A stretch of DNA of 64,000 bases from Dorea sp. D27 (GTDB lineage Bacteria > Bacillota > Clostridia > Lachnospirales > Lachnospiraceae). This document shows positions 25,754-33,360 of this stretch, in pieces. The notes under the pieces are model-generated. The model did no database searches and was not told the origin of the DNA. It worked only from the letters and a program-made list of their open reading frames with translations. The stretch is from contig NZ_KQ236743.1 in the NCBI RefSeq assembly GCF_001185345.1, forward strand, positions 560,857 through 624,856, given 5' to 3'. The translations under genes and the position numbers were made by a program. Each line of letters starts with the position of its first letter. Within the stretch, counting starts at the first letter, position 1.

Positions 25754-26038
25754 ATGAGTGTAGTGATTATAGGTGGGAATGAACGGATGGAGCAGCAGTA
25801 TAAGCAGATCTGCAAACGTCATAAATATAAAGCGAAAGTATTTACGCGGATGTCCGGGAACCTTAAAACGCAGATAGGACAGCCGGATCTGATTATACTG
25901 TTCACCTCTACCGTAGCGCATAAGATGGTCCACTGTGCGTTGAAAGAAGCGGAGCGGTACAATATCCGGGTAGAACGCTCCCACAGCAGCAGCGCAAATG
26001 CGCTGGACACTGTACTTCAGAACATAAAGCCAGCGTAG
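25754..26038 (+). CDS. DUF2325-family protein
   Basis: A 94-residue protein of the DUF2325 family, with the opening VVIIGGNERMEQQYKQICKR and the closing HSSSANALDTVL. The fold resembles a small Rossmann-like domain; function unknown. AAGGAG lies at a good distance before the ATG. Its tight spacing after DUF3793 implies co-transcription under the same iron-linked control. The hairpin at 26074 ends the unit. Confidence 0.85.
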   Translation: MSVVIIGGNERMEQQYKQICKRHKYKAKVFTRMSGNLKTQIGQPDLIILFTSTVAHKMVHCALKEAERYNIRVERSHSSSANALDTVLQNIKPA

Positions 26039-26073
26039 CATAGGATTTGAGCTGTAATAGCGTAAACGGCCCA

Positions 26074-26106
26074 GACAGGTTTCCGCAGCAGGAACCTGTC
26101 TTTTTT
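26074..26106 (+). terminator. rho-independent terminator
   Basis: GACAGGTTTCC (26074-26084) pairs with GGAACCTGTC (26091-26100), followed by six T. It ends the DUF3793-DUF2325 transcript. Confidence 0.9.
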
Positions 26107-26218
26107 GTGTCCTTTTATCCTCTGCACAGAAAGATTACAGAAAGGGAGCGCTTATTTTCATGACAGGAGCGAGAAATCATGTTATCATAATGGATAGACT
26201 AAGCAGGAGGTATGAGAA

Positions 26219-27067
26219 ATGAGTTATGCAGATAACGTGTTTATAGCTATGTGCAGAGATATCATAGATAACGGTACAGATACAAAAGGAGAGAAAGTGC
26301 GCCCGGTGTGGGAAGACGGGACGCCGGCTTTCACCGTCAAAAAGTTTGGCGTTGTCAACAGATACGACCTGTCAAAGGAATTCCCGGCACTTACGCTTCG
26401 GAGGACCGCTATTAAAAGCTGCACGGACGAGCTGCTCTGGATATGGCAGAAGAAGTCGAACAATATCCATGACCTGAACAGCCATATATGGGACAGCTGG
26501 GCGGATGAAGACGGCTCCATCGGCAAGGCTTACGGATATCAGATGGGCGTCAGGCATCAGTATAAAGAAGGCATGTTCGACCAGATTGACCGCGTCATCT
26601 ATGATCTGAAGCACAATCCATACAGCCGTAGGATTCTGACGAATCTCTATGTCCATGAAGATCTGCATGAGATGGCGCTGTATCCATGTGCGTACAGCAT
26701 GACGTTCAATGTGACAAAAGAAAAAGACAGCGACATGCTGACGCTCAACGGAATACTGAACCAGCGCTCCCAGGATGTGCTGGCAGCCAATAACTGGAAC
26801 GTATGCCAGTATTCTGTGCTTCTCCACATGCTTGCTCAGGTGTGTGGCATGAAAGCAGGAGAGTTCGTCCATGTCATAGCGGACGCGCACATATACGACA
26901 GGCATATTCCGCTGATAGAAGAACTGATAGGAAGAGAACCGCTTCCGGCACCTGCATTCTGGCTGAACCCGGAGGTGAAAGACTTCTACGACTTTACACG
27001 TGATGACGTGAAGCTGATAGATTACAATACGCACGAACAGATTAAAAATATACCGGTAGCGATATAG
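26219..27067 (+). CDS. thyA: thymidylate synthase
   Basis: A 282-residue folate-dependent enzyme methylating dUMP to dTMP. The catalytic cysteine sits in ALYPCAYSMTFNV, the dUMP-binding region in QRSQDVLAANNWNVCQYSVLLHMLAQ, and DAHIYDRHI is present. The residue after the catalytic Cys is Ala, not the His of the classic PPCH motif, a variation I believe occurs in clostridial enzymes. GGAGG precedes the ATG. It forms an operon with folA, which recycles the dihydrofolate made here. Confidence 0.95.
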   Translation: MSYADNVFIAMCRDIIDNGTDTKGEKVRPVWEDGTPAFTVKKFGVVNRYDLSKEFPALTLRRTAIKSCTDELLWIWQKKSNNIHDLNSHIWDSWADEDGSIGKAYGYQMGVRHQYKEGMFDQIDRVIYDLKHNPYSRRILTNLYVHEDLHEMALYPCAYSMTFNVTKEKDSDMLTLNGILNQRSQDVLAANNWNVCQYSVLLHMLAQVCGMKAGEFVHVIADAHIYDRHIPLIEELIGREPLPAPAFWLNPEVKDFYDFTRDDVKLIDYNTHEQIKNIPVAI

Positions 27068-27077
27068 GAGGAGACGT

Positions 27078-27569
27078 ATGAATTTGATAGTAGCGGTAGA
27101 CAAGAACTGGGCGATAGGACTGGGAAACAAACTGCTTGTGAGCATTCCACAGGATATGAAGTTCTTCCGGGAGACGACGAAAGGCAAGGTAGTGGCGATG
27201 GGGCGCAAGACGCTGGAGAGCTTTCCAGGCGGGCAGCCTCTGAAGAACAGGGTAAATGTCGTGATGACGACAGACAAAAGTTATGATACGAACGGAATCG
27301 TGCTGGTACATTCTCTTGACGAGATGCTGGACGAGCTTAAGAAATATCCGTCCGAGGACATTTATGTCATCGGCGGCGAGGCGATATACCGCCAGCTCCT
27401 TCCTTATTGTGACCGGGCATATATTACCCGGATCGACCATGCATATGACGCTGACACATATTTCCCGAACCTGGATGAAGACCCGCAGTGGGAGATGACA
27501 AAGACAAGCGAGGAACAGACATATTTCGATTTGGAATATGTATTTACCGTATACGAGAGGAAATCATGA
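27078..27569 (+). CDS. folA: dihydrofolate reductase
   Basis: A 163-residue NADPH-dependent enzyme that regenerates tetrahydrofolate. Features: MNLIVAVDKNWAIGLGNKLL (substrate loop), the acidic active-site segment SIPQDMKFFRETT, VVAMGRKTLESFPGGQPL (NADPH binding) and VIGGEAIYRQLLPY. GGAGGAG precedes the ATG, 10 bases after thyA stops; the stop codon overlaps the next gene by four bases (ATGA). Confidence 0.96.
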   Translation: MNLIVAVDKNWAIGLGNKLLVSIPQDMKFFRETTKGKVVAMGRKTLESFPGGQPLKNRVNVVMTTDKSYDTNGIVLVHSLDEMLDELKKYPSEDIYVIGGEAIYRQLLPYCDRAYITRIDHAYDADTYFPNLDEDPQWEMTKTSEEQTYFDLEYVFTVYERKS

Positions 27570-28759
27570 ACATTTTAAGCATTACGGCCCAGAAGCCGGA
27601 GAGTACAGGCAGCGGCATCTATCTGACAGAGCTTGTGAAGACATTTGCCGCTCAAGGACATAAGCAGGCGGTCATAGCGGGAATCTATGAGGACGACAGT
27701 CCCCAGTTTCCGGAAGGTACCACCTTCTATCCGGTCTGTTTTTCAAGTGAAAGGCTGCCGTTCCATATCGCGGGCATGTCCGATGAGATGCCTTACAGAA
27801 GTACGCGCTACTGCGACATGACGGACGATATGGCGGAGCAGTTCAGGAAAGCATTTCTGGAAGTGGTTGACAGAGCGGCAGAAGAGTTCCGGCCGGACCT
27901 CATACTCTGCCATCACCTGTACCTGCTCACTGCCTGCGTGCGGGAGCATCTTCCGAATCACAGAATCTACGGGTTCTGCCATAATACCGATTTGCGGCAG
28001 ATGATGAAGAATCCGCTTTGGCGTGATTATATCGCGGAACAGATCCGCGGTCTGGACGCGGTATTTGTGCCGCAGTCCGCCCAGGCGGAAGGGGTGGCTC
28101 GGATATATGGGATGGATCCTGGCAAGATACATATATCCGGAACAGGATATAACCACGAGATTTTCCACAGGACGGAGGGCAGGCGCAGAAGAGACGGCGT
28201 TCTGCGGCTCGTGTTTGCGGGAAAGATAGCAGAAAAAAAGGGTGTCATGAGTCTGATAAGATGCCTGCGCCATCTGCCTTACGGGAGAGGGGCTCTCATC
28301 CTGCGTCTGGCGGGAGGCGCCGGAAATGAAGAGGAATACAGGGAGATAGAACGGCTTGCCGCGGCATCCCCGTACGAGGTGGAATTCTTAGGAAAGCTTC
28401 CGCAGGAGGAACTGGCAAAGGTGTATAACGACAGCGATATATTTGTCCTTCCATCCTTTTTTGACGGGCTGCCGTTAACTGTAATAGAGGCACTGGCCTG
28501 TGGTGATAAGGTCGTTGTGACAGATTTTCCGGGTATACAGGACTGGCTTGGCAAAGAAGCGCCCGGAGCGCCGGTCTTTTATGTATCCATGCCCCAGATG
28601 CATCATACGGACGAAGTGGTGGCAGAATCACTGGATGCATTTGAAAGGGAGCTTGCCGACAAGATTAAGGAATGCGCGGAACTGGCGATGGAAGGCAGAA
28701 CAGACATCACGCACTTGTCCTGGAAAAATATTTGCGAAAGAATATTGGAAATCAGTTGA
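27566..28759 (+). CDS. glycosyltransferase, GT4-like
   Basis: A 397-residue GT-B-fold glycosyltransferase. The N-terminal domain begins MNILSITAQKPESTGSGIYL, with the glycine-rich acceptor loop, and the C-terminal domain carries the nucleotide-sugar site LPSFFDGLPLTVIEALACGDKVV. The frame is open inside folA, but the ATG overlapping the folA stop codon is the natural start. No sugar-pathway neighbours are present, so donor and acceptor cannot be assigned. Its stop codon lies inside the -35 box of the downstream ilvB promoter. Confidence 0.85.
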   Translation: MNILSITAQKPESTGSGIYLTELVKTFAAQGHKQAVIAGIYEDDSPQFPEGTTFYPVCFSSERLPFHIAGMSDEMPYRSTRYCDMTDDMAEQFRKAFLEVVDRAAEEFRPDLILCHHLYLLTACVREHLPNHRIYGFCHNTDLRQMMKNPLWRDYIAEQIRGLDAVFVPQSAQAEGVARIYGMDPGKIHISGTGYNHEIFHRTEGRRRRDGVLRLVFAGKIAEKKGVMSLIRCLRHLPYGRGALILRLAGGAGNEEEYREIERLAAASPYEVEFLGKLPQEELAKVYNDSDIFVLPSFFDGLPLTVIEALACGDKVVVTDFPGIQDWLGKEAPGAPVFYVSMPQMHHTDEVVAESLDAFERELADKIKECAELAMEGRTDITHLSWKNICERILEIS

Positions 28760-28785
28760 CATATGTGAGGCAAATCTACTATAAT
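28756..28785 (+). promoter_or_regulatory. promoter of the ilvB T-box leader
   Basis: TTGACA (28756-28761), 18 bases, TATAAT (28780-28785). The stop codon of the glycosyltransferase (28757-28759) falls inside the -35 box. Confidence 0.85.
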
Positions 28786-28810
28786 AACATTAATTATCTG
28801 AGAAATGCTA

Positions 28811-29100
28811 TGACAAGGAGGAGTACATAATCCCCTGATGCAAAGAGAGAAGATGGCTGGTGGAAATCTTCGTGACGGAATTATGGAAGTAGCCTTTGAG
28901 CAGTGAACCGAAAGGACAGCAGAGGGCAGTACGAGTAGACTTCAACGCATTCCCTGCGTTAACGGGGAACAGTATCGGAGATGGGTAATAGATGCATGAG
29001 TCTCCTGTATTGGTTGAGTGCAGAGGGCGCGGCTCTCTGAAATTAGGTGGTAACACGGATGTAATATTCGCCCTAAGCCGGACGGCTTAGGGCTTTTCTT
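28811..29100 (+). promoter_or_regulatory. T-box leader with probable valine (GTA) specifier
   Basis: Stem I has AGTA (28822-28825) facing GAA (28886-28888), flanked by CATAAT/ATTATG above and CAAGG/CCTTTG below. The triplet after GAA is GTA (28889-28891) followed by a purine, in the usual specifier position. The T-box itself is AGGTGGTAACACGG (29045-29058), whose TGGT can pair with an ACCA tRNA end. A terminator hairpin at 29070-29093 (GCCCTAAGCC/GGCTTAGGGC plus TTTTCTTTT) is formed when charged tRNA prevails. Uncharged tRNA-Val(UAC) should switch on ilvBN. Confidence 0.85.
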
Positions 29101-29102
29101 TT
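29070..29102 (+). terminator. T-box terminator hairpin
   Basis: A perfect ten-base stem (GCCCTAAGCC with GGCTTAGGGC around GGAC) followed by TTTTCTTTT. It is the regulated terminator of the T-box leader. Confidence 0.92.
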
Positions 29103-29128
29103 CGTCCGGGACATGAAGGAGGTAGTTT

Positions 29129-30850
29129 ATGAAAAGAATCAGTGGGAACAAATTATTGGTCAAGGCGCTGAGGGAAGAAGGTGTTGACACCCTGTTCGGA
29201 TATCCGGGTGCCTGCACGATTGATATCAGCGATGAATTGTATAAACAGGATTATACGAAAGTAATCCTGCCGAGGCAGGAAGTGGCACTCGTCCATGAGG
29301 CTGACGCGTATGCCCGTTCTACCGGAAAAGTCGGCGTCTGCCTCGTCACGAGCGGGCCGGGAGCCACGAACCTTGTGACCGGACTTGCGACGGCAAATTA
29401 TGACAGCGTGCCGCTCGTATGCTTTACGGGACAGGTGGCGCGGCATCTGATTGGCAATGACGCGTTTCAGGAGGTCGATATCGTGGGCATCACGAGGAGC
29501 ATCACAAAATATGGAATCACCGTGCGTGACAGGGAGGATCTCGGACGTATCATAAAAGAAGCCTTCTATATTGCCCGCACCGGAAGACCGGGACCAGTTC
29601 TTGTAGACCTCCCGAAAGACGTGATGGAAGAGCTCGGGCCGGCTGAATACCCGGAAGAAGTGAACATCCGCGGATATAAGCCGAACACGCATGTCCACAT
29701 CGGACAGCTCAAGCGTGCGATTAAAATGCTTGGCAAGGCAAAACGGCCAATCTTTCTGGCAGGAGGCGGAATCAATATCGCGCGTGCCAACGAAGCGTTC
29801 ACGGAGCTGGCTGAGAAGACGAATGTTCCGGTTATCACTACGGTTATGGGACGGGGAGCTATCCCTACGAACCATCCACTCTACGTGGGTAATGTAGGGA
29901 TGCACGGTGCATATGCGGCAAATATGTCTGTAAACGAATGCGACCTTTTATTTTCCATAGGGACACGGTTTAACGACCGCATCACCGGTAAGCTGCATTC
30001 CTTTGCGCCGCACGCCCAGATCGTACATATTGATATCGACACGGCTGCCATATCGAGAAACGTACAGGTAGACGTGCCGATTGTGGCGGATGCCAAAGAA
30101 GCTGTCGAGAGGATGCTCGAATATGTGTCAGAATGTGACACGCAGGAGTGGCTTGAGGAAGTGAACGAATGGAAAGCCGTGCATCCGATGGCAATGAAGC
30201 AGAAACCGGTCATGACGCCTCAGGATATTATAGAGAAGATCAATGAGATGTTCGACGAGGCAATCATAGTGACAGACGTAGGACAGCATCAGATGTTTGC
30301 GGCACAGTTCGTAGAGCTGACGGCGAAGAAACGTCTGCTCATGTCAGGGGGGCTCGGAACGATGGGATACGGGCTGCCGGGAGCAATCGGAGCCCAGATC
30401 GGCAGCCCGGACACGCCGGTCATCTCCATATCAGGCGACGGCGGCATGCAGATGAACATACAGGAACTGGCCACAGCCGTACTGGAAGAGCTTCCTATCA
30501 TCTCTTGTATCTTTAACAATAGCAATCTTGGTATGGTCCGGCAGTGGCAGAAGCTTTTTTACGGAAAACGGTATTCCATGACGTGCCTCCGCTCGGGAGC
30601 GGCGTGCAGAGGAAAATGCGGAGAAGTGGCATGTCCGGAATATACGCCTGATTTTATTAAGCTTGCAGAGAGCTATGGGGCGAAGGGAATCCGCGTGGCA
30701 AAGAAAGAGGAGATAGAGGCTGCATTTGAAGAGGCGAGGAAGAGCACGAAGACACCGACCATCATAGAATTTATCATTGATCCGGAAGATCTTGTATATC
30801 CGATGATACAGCCTGGCGGAACATTGGAAGATATGATTCTGGACTGTTAG
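29129..30850 (+). CDS. ilvB: acetolactate synthase, large (catalytic) subunit
   Basis: A 573-residue thiamine-diphosphate enzyme for the first common step of valine, leucine and isoleucine synthesis. Features: catalytic glutamate region LPRQEVALVHEADAYARS, TSGPGATNLVTGLATA, a central FAD-type domain, and the ThDP motif SGDGGMQMNIQELATAV...FNNSNLGMV. An extra cysteine-rich segment (C486, C493, C497, C502) lies between the ThDP motif and PDFIKLAESYG, where classical enzymes have a short loop. AAGGAGG precedes the ATG. It is transcribed behind the valine-type T-box with ilvN. Confidence 0.95.
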   Translation: MKRISGNKLLVKALREEGVDTLFGYPGACTIDISDELYKQDYTKVILPRQEVALVHEADAYARSTGKVGVCLVTSGPGATNLVTGLATANYDSVPLVCFTGQVARHLIGNDAFQEVDIVGITRSITKYGITVRDREDLGRIIKEAFYIARTGRPGPVLVDLPKDVMEELGPAEYPEEVNIRGYKPNTHVHIGQLKRAIKMLGKAKRPIFLAGGGINIARANEAFTELAEKTNVPVITTVMGRGAIPTNHPLYVGNVGMHGAYAANMSVNECDLLFSIGTRFNDRITGKLHSFAPHAQIVHIDIDTAAISRNVQVDVPIVADAKEAVERMLEYVSECDTQEWLEEVNEWKAVHPMAMKQKPVMTPQDIIEKINEMFDEAIIVTDVGQHQMFAAQFVELTAKKRLLMSGGLGTMGYGLPGAIGAQIGSPDTPVISISGDGGMQMNIQELATAVLEELPIISCIFNNSNLGMVRQWQKLFYGKRYSMTCLRSGAACRGKCGEVACPEYTPDFIKLAESYGAKGIRVAKKEEIEAAFEEARKSTKTPTIIEFIIDPEDLVYPMIQPGGTLEDMILDC

Positions 30851-30865
30851 AAAGGAGTGAGGACG

Positions 30866-31381
30866 ATGAGTAATGGAAATGGAATGAAGAAAAGATGGAT
30901 ATCGTTGTATGTGGAGAACCAGGTAGGGGTTCTCTCGAAGATTTCCGGACTGTTTTCCGGAAAGTCCTACAACATGGACAGTCTTACCGTGGGTACGACG
31001 GAAGACCCGACAGTTTCCAGGATGACGATAGCGACGGTCAGTGATGATGAGACGTTTGAACAGATAAAAAAGCAGCTGAACCGGCTTGTAGAGGTGATAA
31101 AGGTCATAGATTTTACTGACATATTTGTAAGGATGAAAGAGATTCTGTATGTGAAGGTACGGAAATGTACGCCGGAAGATAAGGTAGAGCTGTTCCAGAT
31201 AGCGGAGACATTCAAGGCGAAAGTAATCGATTACGGCAAAGACAGCCTGCTTCTGGAGTTCGTCCAGACAGCCACGAAGAATGATGCGGTCATCAAGCTG
31301 ATGAAAGAGGAGTTCCAGAGCATAGAAGTCGTGCGAGGCGGAAGTGTCGGAATAGAATCCATCAGCATGATGGAGAGGTAG
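30866..31381 (+). CDS. ilvN: acetolactate synthase, small (regulatory) subunit
   Basis: A 171-residue regulatory subunit with an N-terminal ACT domain (WISLYVENQVGVLSKISGLF, then the SYNMDSLTVG segment) and a C-terminal domain (about 85-170). It binds end-product amino acid and stimulates IlvB. The ATG at 30866 is chosen over a GTG at 30857 because that GTG overlaps the AAAGGAG ribosome-binding site. The gap to ilvB is only 15 bases. Confidence 0.94.
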   Translation: MSNGNGMKKRWISLYVENQVGVLSKISGLFSGKSYNMDSLTVGTTEDPTVSRMTIATVSDDETFEQIKKQLNRLVEVIKVIDFTDIFVRMKEILYVKVRKCTPEDKVELFQIAETFKAKVIDYGKDSLLLEFVQTATKNDAVIKLMKEEFQSIEVVRGGSVGIESISMMER

Positions 31382-31487
31382 GCGCTTGTTTTTTTAAAAA
31401 ACAGAGTGCACTCTTGAATTTTGACCTGCACGGTATTATAATTAGAGAAGATAAAACAGAAGTTTTCCAGGACGGAGGAATGAGAAC

Positions 31488-32513
31488 ATGGATAAGAAGA
31501 ATATAGACTGGGCGAATCTGGGATTTGGGTATATCCCGACAGAAAAACGATACGTTTCCAACTACAAAGACGGGGCGTGGGATGAAGGAACGCTGACCTC
31601 CGATGCCAATGTAGTTATCAATGAGTGCGCGGGGGTTCTCCAGTATGCGCAGACAATCTTCGAGGGGATGAAGGCGTACACGACAGAAGACGGACATATC
31701 GTTACGTTCCGCCCTGACTTGAATGCAAAACGGATGGTTGATTCTGCAAAGCGCCTTGAGATGCCGGCATTTCCGGAAGACAGGTTTGTGGAAGCAGTAA
31801 GGCAGGTCGTGGAGGCAAATGCGGCTTATGTTCCGCCTTACGGTTCAGGTGCCACCTTGTATATCAGGCCATATATGTTCGGCTCCAATCCTGTTATCGG
31901 TGTAAAGCCTGCAGATGAATACCAGTTCCGGGTATTCTCCACCCCGGTAGGCCCGTACTTCAAAGGCGGGGCTAAGCCGATTACAATCCGCGTGTGCGAT
32001 TTCGACCGGGCAGCGCCGCACGGGACGGGACACATCAAGGCAGGACTTAACTACGCCATGAGCCTTCATGCTATTATGAGCGCTCATGCAGAAGGGTATG
32101 ACGAGAACATGTACCTCGACGCGGCGACAAGGACAAAAGTGGAAGAGACCGGCGGAGCCAACTTCATATTCGTGACAAAGGACAACAAGGTCGTAACACC
32201 GAAGTCTGATACCATACTTCCTTCCATCACAAGACGCTCCCTCATATACGTGGCAGAGAAGTACCTGGGACTGGAAGCAGAAGAAAGAGAAGTGTACCTC
32301 GACGAAGTGAAAGACTTTGCAGAATGCGGTCTCTGCGGTACCGCAGCCGTAATCTCGCCAGTAGGGAAAGTTGTGGACCACGGCAGAGAAATCTGCCTGC
32401 CCAGCGGCATGGAAGAGATGGGGCCGATAACAAAGAAGCTGTACGATACACTGACAGGAATCCAGATGGGGCAGATAGCAGCACCCGAAGGATGGATTTG
32501 TAAAATATGTTAA
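31488..32513 (+). CDS. ilvE: branched-chain amino acid aminotransferase
   Basis: A 341-residue class IV pyridoxal-phosphate aminotransferase for the last step of valine, leucine and isoleucine synthesis. The fold-type IV pattern is visible: ECAGVLQYAQTIFEGMKAY, IRPYMFGSNPVIG, the PLP lysine in HIKAGLNYAMS, the ETGGANFIFV motif and ECGLCGTAAVISPVG. ACGGAGG precedes the ATG. It follows ilvN after 106 bases without an obvious terminator. The stop codon lies within the palindrome at 32508-32574. Confidence 0.95.
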   Translation: MDKKNIDWANLGFGYIPTEKRYVSNYKDGAWDEGTLTSDANVVINECAGVLQYAQTIFEGMKAYTTEDGHIVTFRPDLNAKRMVDSAKRLEMPAFPEDRFVEAVRQVVEANAAYVPPYGSGATLYIRPYMFGSNPVIGVKPADEYQFRVFSTPVGPYFKGGAKPITIRVCDFDRAAPHGTGHIKAGLNYAMSLHAIMSAHAEGYDENMYLDAATRTKVEETGGANFIFVTKDNKVVTPKSDTILPSITRRSLIYVAEKYLGLEAEEREVYLDEVKDFAECGLCGTAAVISPVGKVVDHGREICLPSGMEEMGPITKKLYDTLTGIQMGQIAAPEGWICKIC

Positions 32514-32574
32514 ATAAATAACGGGGGACGTGATCTTTTTCAAAAAGATCACGTCCCCCGTTATTTATTTAACA
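32508..32574. repeat. 33-bp palindrome holding both stop codons of convergent genes
   Basis: Arms 32508-32540 and 32542-32574 are exact reverse complements around one C. The stop codon of ilvE (32511-32513) and that of the facing tetR gene (32565-32567) are mirror images within it. The core GGGGGACGTGATC...GATCACGTCCCCC with T- and A-runs makes it a bidirectional terminator. Confidence 0.95.
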
Positions 32575-33164
32575 CGATGGCTCTGTATGATGAGGCGTAC
32601 GGTCCGGTACAGGAACGGCTTATATTGTTCTATCGGCAGGGGTTCTTCGAACAGTATGGAATTGTAGCAGGTGGATCCTGCGAGTTCTACGATTGTGAAC
32701 AGCATCACGTCCTCATCTTCGTAGGTATGGGCGTCGCTTTCCAGCAGCATCATGTACTTATCAAAAAATATGGCGTCTGAGCTTTCTCCGGAAAGCAGGG
32801 CGGAGCGCAGGGCGCCCATGACGAGGTTCTTCGATATGAAGTTGAGGAGCGCTTTGTTGCCAACCAGCTCATTTACGATATGGTCGATGATGAAGATGAG
32901 CTGTTCTTCCAGCCCGCTTATTCCTGCTGCCTCCATAGCAGAACCTGCCTTTGTGAACAGCTCGTGTGTCTTGTGGGCTATGAGCTTGTTCTTGATATCA
33001 TACTTATCTTTAAAATACAGGTAGAACGTTCCTTTCGCCACACCGGCCTGTTCTACGATATCTGATATGGAAGTGCCGTTGATTCCTTTTGTGACAAATA
33101 GTTCGTAGGCAGTGTTGAACAGGGCTTCCTTTTTCTTCTTTTTGTTTTCGTCGATTTTCCCCAT
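32565..33164 (-). CDS. TetR/AcrR-family repressor
   Basis: A 199-residue repressor. The N-terminal HTH is clear (KKEALFNTAYELFVTKGING, then TSISDIVEQAGVAKGTFYLYF), with an alpha-helical ligand-binding domain after it. The ATG at 33164 has AAGGAG ahead of it and gives a typical N-terminus, so the frame extension upstream is discounted. It is divergent from an MMPL transporter; both promoters overlap TGAC-N5-GTCA operators, so it most likely represses itself and the transporter until a ligand binds. Confidence 0.92.
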   Translation of the reverse strand: MGKIDENKKKKKEALFNTAYELFVTKGINGTSISDIVEQAGVAKGTFYLYFKDKYDIKNKLIAHKTHELFTKAGSAMEAAGISGLEEQLIFIIDHIVNELVGNKALLNFISKNLVMGALRSALLSGESSDAIFFDKYMMLLESDAHTYEDEDVMLFTIVELAGSTCYNSILFEEPLPIEQYKPFLYRTVRLIIQSHRVK

Positions 33165-33236
33165 AATGATTTCTCCTTGATTCGTATAACTATACAAATG
33201 AGACGTCCACATGCACGTTATCCAGTAGTTTCACAT

Positions 33237-33265
33237 AGTATAACAGAAAAATGACCAAAAGTCAA
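33237..33265 (-). promoter_or_regulatory. promoter of the tetR gene with operator 1
   Basis: On the minus strand TTGACT (33265-33260), 17 bases, TATACT (33242-33237). Operator 1, TGAC-CAAAA-GTCA (33252-33264), overlaps the -35 box, which fits autorepression. Confidence 0.85.
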
Positions 33266-33273
33266 AAATAGTA

Positions 33274-33330
33274 TTGACTAATGGTCATTTTTGGTGTATA
33301 GTTTCAACTGAGTTAAATGACTGATGGTCA
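33274..33330 (+). promoter_or_regulatory. promoter of the MMPL operon with operators 2 and 3
   Basis: TTGACT (33274-33279), 17 bases, TATAGT (33297-33302). Operator 2, TGAC-TAATG-GTCA (33275-33287), covers the -35 box. Operator 3, TGAC-TGATG-GTCA (33318-33330), lies in the early transcribed region. The three operators share TGAC-N5-GTCA and were read directly from the sequence. Confidence 0.88.
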
Positions 33331-33360
33331 TTATTGTACAGACAGGAGGATGAAAGCAAC

